From Rhizobium albus (GTDB lineage: Bacteria > Pseudomonadota > Alphaproteobacteria > Rhizobiales > Rhizobiaceae): a stretch of DNA of 64,000 nt. The notes under the pieces are model-generated. The model worked only from the letters and a program-made list of their open reading frames with translations. It was not told the DNA's origin and made no database searches. Of the stretch, positions 25,000-33,038 are shown in pieces. The stretch's first letter is position 1. Every line of letters begins with the position of its first letter. Location of the stretch: positions 372,001 through 436,000 of the forward strand of contig BSNO01000003.1 in assembly GCA_030160035.1 (NCBI GenBank). The letters are read 5' to 3'. Both the position numbers and the translations under genes were made by a program.

Positions 25000-27900
25000 A
25001 TGCACTTCTTTGAATCTTCCACTAGCCGGTCCGGCACCCGGACCGCCGCACTCGCAGCCATGTTTCTCGCCGGCGTATCGGCGCTGACGCTCGCTCCTGC
25101 ACATGTCGGCGCAGCTGAGCGCACCCCTATCGCGGCGCAGACATCGGAGCAGGCCGAGCTTTCAAAGCGTTTGGCAGAGGCGATGGCGTTGGCGTCGCGT
25201 TACGGCCAGCGCTCCGTCATCGCGTCCATCATCGAAAATGTGCGGTTGGCGCCCGAGCATGCGGCGCTCATCGAATCGGCCGCGGTCGCTCATTCGACAC
25301 TGGCCGGCGAAACGATCGGCAAGGCAAAGGACGTTGGTCTTGCAATGGCTGCGGCCTCAGCCGGCACCGCACTCCCGCCCGGCGCGGACCCGGCGGTGCC
25401 AGTCTCCGAGCTTAGCGAAGAGGAAGCCAATTTCGGCTGGCTGATGTCGGGTGCCGATGCGGCAGACCGCATGGGCCTCACGGGTAAAGGTGTGACTGTC
25501 GGTGTTGTCGATTCCGGCATCGCGCGACGCCTGGACGGCTCTGCCCACCCGGAATTCGAAGACCGGATCGATCCGCGCTCGACCAGCTATTTCTACTGGA
25601 TCGACCCCACGGTTACTCCCGAAGAATTCCAGCGCGATCCTAAAGGAGCGCTTCAGAAACTCTTCGATCAGGAAACAGTGAACGGCTTCGATGACGTAGA
25701 CGGCCACGGAACTCACGTGGCAGGCATCATCGCTGCAGCCCGCGATGGAAAGGGTATGGTTGGCGTTGCTCCGGGCGCAAACATCCTTTCGATCAATACG
25801 ATTCCAGCCAATGGAAGTTTTGGTCCTCTGCCGCTTATTGCGCTGCAAGTTTGTGGGCCAAGCTTTCTGACATCGAACGGCGTCGACTGTGCGCCGAAGC
25901 TTCCTACCGAGCAGTATGTGGCCGAAGCGATTCGCTATCTGACAACACAGTCTGATGTGCGCATTACAAACGGCTCTTTTGGCCCTAGCCCGCAACCGGG
26001 GGAGGCGACTGTCAACGTAGGGGTGGAAAAGCCATCCTTTGACGCACTCAGTGACTACGTGATGTCCGGCAAAATCTGGGTTGCTGCCGCGGGCAATGGT
26101 TTTGACATCGCCCCCATCAAGTCCGAAAGCCCGGACGGGCTTGGCATCGCACCATTCATATCGCCCGAAAATCTCGGTATCACGAACTCGATTGGTGCCC
26201 CTGTCTTTGATGATGGCGGGCTTGGCCTCGACTATTCGCATCTTCATCCGGACCAGTTGGCAGCTCTGGAAGCCGCAACTGGAGAGGCCTACGGCCGCAT
26301 CGTGACCGTCGTCGCCGTCGGCGCCCAGAAGCAGATCTCGATGTTCTCGAACCGCTGCGGCGTGGCTGCGCGCTGGTGCATCGCCGCGCCAGGCGGCGAT
26401 TTCGTCGAAGATGCGGACGGTAAACCGACAGAGCGTTCGATCTTTTCGGCCATTCCGCAAAACATTGCAGACACCAACCCCGCATTTCCGAATGGAGATG
26501 CTCCGCCCTATGGGTTCAAGGCAGGAACGTCGATGGCCGCTCCGCATGTCGCAGGCGCGCTCGCGGTGCTCGTCGAAGCCTATCCCGGCTTCACACCTGG
26601 GCGTATCGTCGAGATCATGTTCCAGACCGCGGAAGATCTCGGTGCGCCCGGCATCGATGAGATCTTCGGCCATGGCCTTCTGCGGCTCGACCAGGCGTTG
26701 CAGGGACCGATCGGCCTGACTGGCGATTCCTCCGAACTCTATCAGGCGAATGTCGATGATACCCATCTCTGGCGCTTCAGCTTTGCCTCCGACGGAGCTC
26801 TCCTCAAGACGGGGCAGGGCCTGCTGACGACCGCTGCGGACACAACTATTTCGTTCGGTCAGGAAGCGGCCATCATCGAAGGCGGGCTTCAGGTCGATGG
26901 ACGCTTTGCGGCTCCGCGTCTCTTTGTCGGCCCCGGCGCATTGCTTGGCGGTTCAGGCTTTATTCAAAGCGATGTCGGGGTGGCGGGCACTATCGCGCCC
27001 GGCAGTTCGCCAGGCACGCTGACAGTCTCGGGCACCGTGGGCCTTCTCGACAGCGCCACGACGGCGATCGAGATCGACGGAGCCGGCACCGGCAATGGTG
27101 CGGGGAACTTCGATCGCATCATTGCGCTCGGCGCATTCGATGCTTTCACTGCCGCCGGCACGCTTGCACCACAACTGCGCGGCATCACCGGCCCGGCGAC
27201 GAACAGCTTCGTCCCCGCGCTCGGCGAGACCTTCAGGTTCGTCGAAACACCGAATGGCGTCGTCGCTGGCTCCTTCGCCAGCCTGACCCAACCGACCGAT
27301 GGACTGCCTGAGGGCTCGCGCTTCGATGTGCTCTACGGCCAGCAAACCTTGTCGCTCGTGGCAACGCCGTCGGATTACGGCACTGCGCTTGCGGCCGGTG
27401 CCGCAGGCAACCAGACGGCTGCACGTTCCGTCGGGGCCGCGCTGCAAGCCATCCGTCCGGCGGCCGGCACGCGTCCGAGCGCCGAAGCGGCTGCGATCTT
27501 CGACCCGCTCTACCGCCTCGGCGCGAATGCCGTCCCGATCGCCTTGTCCGGCGCCGCGGGAACCATCCATGTCGATGTCGCACAGGAAAGCCTGAGTTCC
27601 ATCGGACGTTTTTCGGATGTACTGGCCACCCGCCACACCGGCTTGACCGCAGAAGGCGCTGCTACCGGCACCGTCTGGGCGACGCCGTTCCTCGGTGGCG
27701 TGCAGGTCTCCGGCAACGGCGAAGGCTTTGATGCTGATTTCAGAGGCTTCGCCCTCGGCATCGAAGGTTCGCCCGATGCACTGTTCGGCAATCAGGCGTC
27801 GATCGGCTTTGCCGGTGCCTATTCCACCAGCAGCCTCGACGATTGGACGGGCACCGCCGACATCGACGTCGTGCAGGGCGGCGTCTACGGCTCCTACGAC

Positions 27901-28467
27901 TGGTCGGGCGTGATCGTTTCAGGCGCGGCCGGTCTCTCCTATGCGTCGGGCGACACGCGCCGCGCCGGCATCCTGGGTGTCGCCGAAAGTTCTTTCCGGG
28001 GCTTCGGTGGCTTCGCGGACCTTGCGGTGTCGAAGCCCTACACGTTCGACGTCGGAACGGTGGAGCCCTTTGCCGCCATCGGCTACCGGGCACTGGATCG
28101 CCGTGGCTTCAGTGAGGCAGGCGCATTTGCGCTCGACATCGCAGGCAAGACCTACGACCAGACCTTCGCCACGGCAGGGATCGCACTGTCCCACAGTTTC
28201 GAGCTCGGCTCGGTGACGCTCGAGCCGCAAGCGCGGCTTGCCTATCGCTTCGACTTCGATCGGGTTGATGCCTCCGGGACTGCCTCCATCCTCGGTGCAT
28301 CCTTCGAAGCCGCTGGTGCCGATATCGGTCGCCACGCCTTTGTCGGCTCGTTCGGGGTCGAAGCGGCCCTTTCGGACACGGTGTCGCTTTCGGCCGCCTA
28401 CGAGACGGAAGTGCGCTCCGACTTCGCCTCCCACGGGGCGCGGGTCAACCTGATCGCGCGCTGGTAG
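25000..28467 (+). CDS. S8 subtilisin-like serine protease autotransporter
   Basis: 1155 residues from ATG 25000. A long signal peptide (about 1-45, with AALAAMFLAGVSALTLAPAH) is followed by an alpha-helical stretch. The peptidase S8 domain spans about 150-570, with Asp171 (VVDSGI), His236 (GHGTHVAGI) and Ser511 (GTSMAAPH), so the triad is complete. A passenger-associated repeat (GGLQVDGRFAAPRLFVGPGA and GTIAPGSSPGTL) leads into a beta-barrel autotransporter domain of about 280 residues ending in the aromatic VNLIARW, as needed for outer-membrane assembly. It should display or release a protease at the cell surface. Unusually long internal segments interrupt the S8 domain (about residues 190-235 and 300-500). 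Confidence 0.95.
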   Translation: MHFFESSTSRSGTRTAALAAMFLAGVSALTLAPAHVGAAERTPIAAQTSEQAELSKRLAEAMALASRYGQRSVIASIIENVRLAPEHAALIESAAVAHSTLAGETIGKAKDVGLAMAAASAGTALPPGADPAVPVSELSEEEANFGWLMSGADAADRMGLTGKGVTVGVVDSGIARRLDGSAHPEFEDRIDPRSTSYFYWIDPTVTPEEFQRDPKGALQKLFDQETVNGFDDVDGHGTHVAGIIAAARDGKGMVGVAPGANILSINTIPANGSFGPLPLIALQVCGPSFLTSNGVDCAPKLPTEQYVAEAIRYLTTQSDVRITNGSFGPSPQPGEATVNVGVEKPSFDALSDYVMSGKIWVAAAGNGFDIAPIKSESPDGLGIAPFISPENLGITNSIGAPVFDDGGLGLDYSHLHPDQLAALEAATGEAYGRIVTVVAVGAQKQISMFSNRCGVAARWCIAAPGGDFVEDADGKPTERSIFSAIPQNIADTNPAFPNGDAPPYGFKAGTSMAAPHVAGALAVLVEAYPGFTPGRIVEIMFQTAEDLGAPGIDEIFGHGLLRLDQALQGPIGLTGDSSELYQANVDDTHLWRFSFASDGALLKTGQGLLTTAADTTISFGQEAAIIEGGLQVDGRFAAPRLFVGPGALLGGSGFIQSDVGVAGTIAPGSSPGTLTVSGTVGLLDSATTAIEIDGAGTGNGAGNFDRIIALGAFDAFTAAGTLAPQLRGITGPATNSFVPALGETFRFVETPNGVVAGSFASLTQPTDGLPEGSRFDVLYGQQTLSLVATPSDYGTALAAGAAGNQTAARSVGAALQAIRPAAGTRPSAEAAAIFDPLYRLGANAVPIALSGAAGTIHVDVAQESLSSIGRFSDVLATRHTGLTAEGAATGTVWATPFLGGVQVSGNGEGFDADFRGFALGIEGSPDALFGNQASIGFAGAYSTSSLDDWTGTADIDVVQGGVYGSYDWSGVIVSGAAGLSYASGDTRRAGILGVAESSFRGFGGFADLAVSKPYTFDVGTVEPFAAIGYRALDRRGFSEAGAFALDIAGKTYDQTFATAGIALSHSFELGSVTLEPQARLAYRFDFDRVDASGTASILGASFEAAGADIGRHAFVGSFGVEAALSDTVSLSAAYETEVRSDFASHGARVNLIARW

Positions 28468-28548
28468 CGGCGAAACGATCGACGACATCGCTTCCCGGTC
28501 ATGTCGCGACGGCGGCGGACCGGGATAGATCCTCCAACTCCAGGAAAC

Positions 28549-29223
28549 ATGAAGACCATGAAGCAAGCTCTTGCGGCGCTGATGATCCCCGCACTTCTCG
28601 CCATCGCCGGCTGCCAGACCACGGCGGACGCGCAGAACTCGATCAGCTCATCCTATGTCGGCACACCGGCCGACGATTTCTTCGCCCGTCACGGCGCCCC
28701 ATTCTCCACCTATCAGCGACAGGATGGTGGACGCATGTACAGCTGGCGTGGCGGCGAGCGCACCGTGTCCGTCGCACCGCCGCCACCACCTCCGCCACTG
28801 CCAGGCTTTGGGCAACCGGCCTTTGGCCAACCTGCATTCGGCCAACCTGCGTTCGGTCAGCCGGCCTTTGGCCAACCGTTCGGCACGGCACCGTTCGGCC
28901 AGCAGGCGACGTCGCAGACAGTCTTCGCCGACAGCCGCAGCCGTACCTCGACGCAGGAATATACCCGCGCCGACGGTACCCGCGTGACGGAATCGCAAAC
29001 GCGCTCCTCCGGCGTCAATGTCGGCTTCGATCCCAGCCGTCTTGCTGGTGCAGCTCTCGGCGCCCAGCCGGCCGCGCGCCCACAAGGCCAGACGCGCCAG
29101 CTCCTCTGCGAGCTCTCGATCACGGCAGATGCCAACAACACGATCACTTCGATCAGCGTCCAGCGTGATACGCAGGGCGTCGGCGCCAGCTTCTCGCGCT
29201 GCGCCGAAGTGTTCGGCTCGTAA
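28549..29223 (+). CDS. Lipoprotein with FGQPA repeats, function unknown
   Basis: 224 residues from ATG 28549, 82 bases after the autotransporter stop. The signal peptide ends in a lipobox (LLAIAGC). A short conserved-looking N-terminal part (SYVGTPADDFFARHGAPFSTY) contains the G-x-x-x-D-x-x-x-x-x-x-G pattern common in small Hyphomicrobiales lipoproteins. Then come a run of prolines, five FGQPA units and a C-terminal globular part with two cysteines (LLCELSI and SRCAEVF) that may form a disulfide. I recognise no characterised homologue. It may be cotranscribed with the autotransporter. Confidence 0.82.
   Translation: MKTMKQALAALMIPALLAIAGCQTTADAQNSISSSYVGTPADDFFARHGAPFSTYQRQDGGRMYSWRGGERTVSVAPPPPPPPLPGFGQPAFGQPAFGQPAFGQPAFGQPFGTAPFGQQATSQTVFADSRSRTSTQEYTRADGTRVTESQTRSSGVNVGFDPSRLAGAALGAQPAARPQGQTRQLLCELSITADANNTITSISVQRDTQGVGASFSRCAEVFGS
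28804..28878 (+). repeat. Five 15-bp tandem units encoding GFGQP/AFGQP
   Basis: Five in-frame 15-base units inside the lipoprotein gene, differing mostly at third positions. They encode a flexible Phe-Gly-Gln-Pro-Ala linker. The in-frame unit length means copy number can change without breaking the gene. Confidence 0.8.
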
Positions 29224-29241
29224 CAACGGCCATAAGACATG

Positions 29242-29276
29242 GATGGTCGCTATTACGATGATCGGCGGCGACCATC
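29242..29276 (+). terminator. 9-bp-stem hairpin after the lipoprotein gene
   Basis: GATGGTCGC (29242-29250) pairs with GCGACCATC (29268-29276) around a 17-base loop, 18 bases after the lipoprotein stop. There is no T-tract; the call rests on position and pairing only. Confidence 0.35.
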
Positions 29277-29348
29277 ACGTCGGACGGTGGCTCGATGATC
29301 AGCTCTGCCCGCTAAACGAACAGGCCTGAAATCCTGCTGGAAGAGCAG

Positions 29349-29885
29349 CTAGCTCTTCACGGCTTCGGTGATGGAACGCGGCGTGTCGAAACGAGCGAGC
29401 TGACCGGAGCCCTCTCCAACCTCGGACCAGCGCGACGAGCCAAGTTCGATGACGGCGAGTGCGGCCGTCGGAAACTTGACCTTGATGCGGCTCAATGCAA
29501 GGGCGTCCCCGCCATGGCATAGAAGACGGGTCAGGTCTTCAAGGCCGGGATTATGGCCCACCAGGAGCACCGAGTGCTTGTCCTCGGGAAGAGTTCGCAC
29601 CTCTGCAAGCACCTGTGCGGCATCCGCCTCGTAGATCGCCGGTCGCATGTCCGCTTCGGGAACCGCTGCCGCGGTCGCAAGCTCTTCGCCCACGATCTCC
29701 CACGTCTGCAGAGTGCGGACGGCGGGTGACACAAGCACATGATCGGGCAGGAGCCCGCAATCGATCATATGCTGCGCCATGGTTTTGCTCGCATTCTGTC
29801 CGCGCTCGGCAAGCGGGCGTCTTTCGTCCGGAACTCCGGCCGGCCAATCGGATTTTCCGTGACGCAAAAGCATCAAACGGCGCAT
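29349..29885 (-). CDS. Phosphohistidine phosphatase SixA family (histidine phosphatase)
   Basis: 178 residues from the ATG at 29885 (MRRLMLLRHGKSDW); upstream codons to 29954 overlap the CHAD remnant and are excluded. LLRHGKS is the catalytic RHG motif with the phospho-accepting His, VSPAVRTLQTWE supplies the second Arg, and LLVGHNPGLEDL carries the second catalytic His. SixA removes phosphate from histidine phosphocarrier domains. It lies next to a decayed CHAD gene; CHAD proteins and SixA are often neighbours or fused in other bacteria, so a former functional pair is plausible. Confidence 0.9.
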   Translation of the reverse strand: MRRLMLLRHGKSDWPAGVPDERRPLAERGQNASKTMAQHMIDCGLLPDHVLVSPAVRTLQTWEIVGEELATAAAVPEADMRPAIYEADAAQVLAEVRTLPEDKHSVLLVGHNPGLEDLTRLLCHGGDALALSRIKVKFPTAALAVIELGSSRWSEVGEGSGQLARFDTPRSITEAVKS

Positions 29886-29941
29886 GTCGAGACCCTGTCG
29901 GTTGGAGTATGCTGGAAACAGTCCCTCGAAGACGGCCTGCC

Positions 29942-30222
29942 TTGAATCGTGCACGAATACGAGCGCAGTTCATAGAAGACATGGCGTCACGTGATCCAAG
30001 CGCAAGAAGTTCGCCGGCGCACTGGCAAAGCTACAGACGGCGCTCGGCGAGCACAATGATCGCGTCGTGATGCATCGTTTGATCCACACCGTCATAGAAA
30101 CCGAGCCCTCTGCCAAGGCCCATCTCGCGACCGGTTTCGTGCTTGGGCGCAACGCTGCTCTCCTCGCCGATGACGATGAGGGCCTGCTGAAGGTCTGGCG
30201 CCGCTTCAAGGCGAGCAGCTGA
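29942..30222 (+). pseudogene. Remnant of a CHAD-domain protein (C-terminal part, frameshifted)
   Basis: Reading from 29995 to the stop at 30222 gives 75 residues starting SKRKKFAGALAKLQTALGEH and ending GLLKVWRRFKASS. These match the last CHAD helices (conserved LQ-x-x-LGE-x-ND and W-x-x-F). An in-frame TGA immediately precedes it (29992-29994) and no start codon is available. In another frame, 29942-29985 gives LNRARIRAQFIEDMAS, which resembles the preceding CHAD helix (HRxRIRAK). This suggests a small internal deletion or frameshift plus loss of the whole N-terminal part. CHAD domains bind polyphosphate. The remnant overlaps the promoter side of sixA. Confidence 0.7.
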
Positions 30223-30282
30223 TCACCTCCGGTCGCAGCGGTGCCGGCGCGCGCCTGTCTGGCGCTATCGCCTTCTCCCTCA

Positions 30283-31626
30283 TCATTCGGCCGGAGCATG
30301 GACCTGCGCCGGGCGTCCTACGCCGAAATAGTCGAGCCCATGCGCTAGAATTTCGTTCGGCTTGAAGGCGTTGCGATAATCGAAGAACGATTGGCCGCGC
30401 ATCGTGCCGGCAAGGCGCCCGATGTCGAGAGCGCGGAAACTCGACCATTCCGTCAAGAGCACGATGGCATCGGCATCCTTTGCGGCCTCATAGGGGCAGG
30501 TGCAGAGCTCCACATCGTCAAGCAGCGCCCGTGCGTTTGCCATGGCGTGAGGATCATGCGCGCTCACCGTGACGCCTTCCTTCTGCAGCATGGAGATGAC
30601 GGTAAGGCTCGGCGCATCGCGCATGTCGTCGGTCTCCGGCTTGAAGGCAAGGCCGAAAATGGCCACGCGCGCCTGTCGCCGTGCAGTGCTTTCGCTGTCT
30701 TTGATCCTCAGCGCGTCGAGCACTCTGCGCGCAATCTTGCGCATGCGGTTTTCATTGCGTTCGATCACCAGTTCCACGAGCGGTTGCGGCGCGCCATGGG
30801 CCTTGCCGGCATGCGCGAGGCCACGCGTGTCTTTCGGAAAGCAGGAACCCCCGTAACCCGGTCCGGCCTGCAGGAAGGCCGTGCCGATGCGGGCATCGAG
30901 CCCGATGCCGCGCGCGACGTCGCCGACATCGCCGCCGATTTTTTCGCAAAGATCCGCGATATCGTTGATGAAGCCGATCTTCATGGCGAGAAAGGCGTTC
31001 GCGGCGTATTTGATCAGCTCCGCATTGGCCGGCGTCGTCATCACGAACGGCACGTTCCGCGCCCCGAACGGAGAATAGAGCTTCCGCATCATCGCCGCGC
31101 CGTGGTCGTCGAAGCTGCCGATCACGATCCTGTCCGGATGCTGGCAGTCCTTGAGCGCAGACCCTTCGCGCAGGAATTCGGGATTCGACACGACCGTTAC
31201 GCCATCGGCGGACGCCCGCGTCTGGAGAATGGCGCTCACCCGCTGCGCCGTCCCCGGCGGGACGGTGGACTTGATGACGACCACCGCACGGGATTTCAGA
31301 TGCGGGCCGATCGATGCAGCCGCCGCCTCGATCTGGGAGAGATCGACGCCGCCATCTGCAGCCGATGGCGTCCCGACAGCCAGGAACACGATGTCGGCTG
31401 AGCGTACGTTCGTGGCCACGTCGGTGGTGAACCGCAGCCGACCAGCCTTCGCAGCCTTTTCGATGACGACGTCCAGCCCAGGCTCGTAAATCGGCATGCG
31501 ACCGGCATTCAAGGCTGCAACGCGGGCTCCATCCGTATCGATGCAGGTGACGCTGTTTTCATGGCTTGCGAGACACGCGGCAGTCGTGAGGCCGACATAG
31601 CCCGCACCAATGACAGCGACTTCCAT
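30283..31626 (-). CDS. UDP-glucose 6-dehydrogenase
   Basis: 447 residues from ATG 31626, preceded by GAGGAG. The NAD-binding motif GAGYVG is at residues 7-12, the catalytic Cys262 lies in GGSCFPKD, and the C-terminal domain contains FGLAFKPETDDMRDAPS. The enzyme oxidises UDP-glucose to UDP-glucuronate in two NAD-dependent steps. It is divergent from the glycan cluster beginning at 31917. Together with the UDP-glucuronate decarboxylase at the far end of that cluster it would supply UDP-GlcA and UDP-xylose. Very similar GDP-mannose dehydrogenases exist, but the motif context favours UDP-glucose. Confidence 0.93.
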   Translation of the reverse strand: MEVAVIGAGYVGLTTAACLASHENSVTCIDTDGARVAALNAGRMPIYEPGLDVVIEKAAKAGRLRFTTDVATNVRSADIVFLAVGTPSAADGGVDLSQIEAAAASIGPHLKSRAVVVIKSTVPPGTAQRVSAILQTRASADGVTVVSNPEFLREGSALKDCQHPDRIVIGSFDDHGAAMMRKLYSPFGARNVPFVMTTPANAELIKYAANAFLAMKIGFINDIADLCEKIGGDVGDVARGIGLDARIGTAFLQAGPGYGGSCFPKDTRGLAHAGKAHGAPQPLVELVIERNENRMRKIARRVLDALRIKDSESTARRQARVAIFGLAFKPETDDMRDAPSLTVISMLQKEGVTVSAHDPHAMANARALLDDVELCTCPYEAAKDADAIVLLTEWSSFRALDIGRLAGTMRGQSFFDYRNAFKPNEILAHGLDYFGVGRPAQVHAPAE

Positions 31627-31916
31627 AGGGTTGCTCCTCGATCGGAATAGAAAGCTTCGCCGGTGATCCGGCACAACGGGCCTCCAAACCGGATGAAGCT
31701 GCAGATGTTCCGGAAGAAGCTTCAAGCTTCCTCCACGGCCGCAAGTGCCGTCCGCCACAGGACAAATGATTGCCGATCCAAGGGAACATCATCCTGCTGC
31801 GCTTGTTCGGGGTCCCAAACGGACTCAGGCGAGGCTCCACTTCATGCTTTCTCAAAACGGTATTTCCCCATTCTCTGTCCGCGGTGCCGTGAATCCATGC
31901 CGCGGTGAGCGCTGAC
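31627..31916. promoter_or_regulatory. Divergent promoter region of the glycan cluster with a palindrome
   Basis: 290 bases between UDP-glucose dehydrogenase (minus) and the first cluster gene (plus). At 31716-31730 lies the interrupted palindrome GAAGCTT-C-AAGCTTC, a candidate operator. Nothing else stands out and no gene frame is convincing. Confidence 0.4.
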
Positions 31917-33038
31917 ATGGCCGAGCACGTTCTCGTAACCGGTGGCATGGGCTTCATCGGGCGCCGCGTCGTCGCCGAATTGCAGTCGCGCGGAGCGCGG
32001 GTGCGGGTGCTCGACAGCATGAACGAGCAGGTTCACGGCGAAGCCAGCAACCCAACGGACGTCGCTGCCGAAGCGGACATCGAATTGCAGATCGGTGACA
32101 TTCGGGATGCCGATGCCGTTTCCGCAGCGCTCGAAGGTATCGATGCCGTCGTGCATCTCGCGGCTGAAGTCGGTGTCGGCCAGAGCATGTACGAAATCGA
32201 GCGATACACGGCCGTCAACGAACTCGGCACTGCCGTCCTCTTCCAGCAGATGCTGAAGCGGCCGATCCGCCGCATCGTCACCGCGTCCTCCATGAGCATC
32301 TATGGCGAGGGTCTTTATCGCGCTTCCAGCGGCGCTCTCGTCGAGGACGCGCGGCGCGTATCGGCCGTCGATGGCGGCGTGCAGTGGGATCCGGTCGATG
32401 CGAGTGGCGGGGTGCTTCAGCCGATACCCACGCCGGAGTGGAAGCGCCCGACGCTCTCATCGGTCTACGCGCTGAACAAATACGCGCAGGAGCAGATGAC
32501 GCTGATCGTGCCGCCGGCCTACGGCGTCGAAAGCGTCGCTCTCAGGCTTTTCAACGTCTTCGGGCCGGGGCAGGCGCTGTCCAATCCATACACGGGCGTG
32601 CTGGCCATTTTTGCCGCGCGGCTCTTGAACGGGCGCGCGCCGATGATCTTCGAGGACGGCGAACAGCAACGCGATTTCGTGCATGTCGACGATGTTGCGC
32701 GCGCCTTTGCGGATGCGCTCGATAAGCCTGGATTGTCCGGCGAGGTGATGAATATCGGGAGCGGCAGCCCGATCTCCATCGGCGATCTCGCGCGCCGGTT
32801 TGCGGCCGTGATGGGCCGGGAAGACCTCGCGCCAGACATCACTCGGAAGGTGCGAACGGGCGACATCCGCCATTGCTTCGCGGATATTGCCAAGGCTGAA
32901 GCTCTGCTTGGCTATCGGCCGCGCCAGAACCTCGATGACGGGCTCGCAAAACTTGCAGACTGGGTTCGGACCCAGAAGGCGGATGACCGTGTGGATGCCG
33001 CCAGCAGCGAGCTCGCCGCGCGGGGGCTCGTCACATGA
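31917..33038 (+). CDS. NAD-dependent nucleotide-sugar epimerase (dTDP-L-rhamnose 4-epimerase-like)
   Basis: 373 residues from ATG 31917 (MAEHVLVTGGMGFIG), with GGTGAG a few bases upstream; a GTG at 31905 is an alternative. It is an extended SDR: GGMGFIG for NAD, Ser in TASSMSIYGEG, and Tyr/Lys in VYALNKYAQEQ. The LFNVFGPGQALSNPYTGV and GEQQRDFVHVDDV stretches are those of hexose epimerases. The overall pattern recalls the WbiB-type rhamnose 4-epimerases, but this is by eye. It is the first of nine tightly packed genes, seven of the eight junctions overlapping, and overlaps the next gene by four bases. Confidence 0.88.
   Translation: MAEHVLVTGGMGFIGRRVVAELQSRGARVRVLDSMNEQVHGEASNPTDVAAEADIELQIGDIRDADAVSAALEGIDAVVHLAAEVGVGQSMYEIERYTAVNELGTAVLFQQMLKRPIRRIVTASSMSIYGEGLYRASSGALVEDARRVSAVDGGVQWDPVDASGGVLQPIPTPEWKRPTLSSVYALNKYAQEQMTLIVPPAYGVESVALRLFNVFGPGQALSNPYTGVLAIFAARLLNGRAPMIFEDGEQQRDFVHVDDVARAFADALDKPGLSGEVMNIGSGSPISIGDLARRFAAVMGREDLAPDITRKVRTGDIRHCFADIAKAEALLGYRPRQNLDDGLAKLADWVRTQKADDRVDAASSELAARGLVT

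Noticed and set aside
28804-28878. Tandem 15-bp repeats considered as a mobile or CRISPR element
   Set aside because: Units are in frame and encode FGQPA within a lipoprotein; no spacers.
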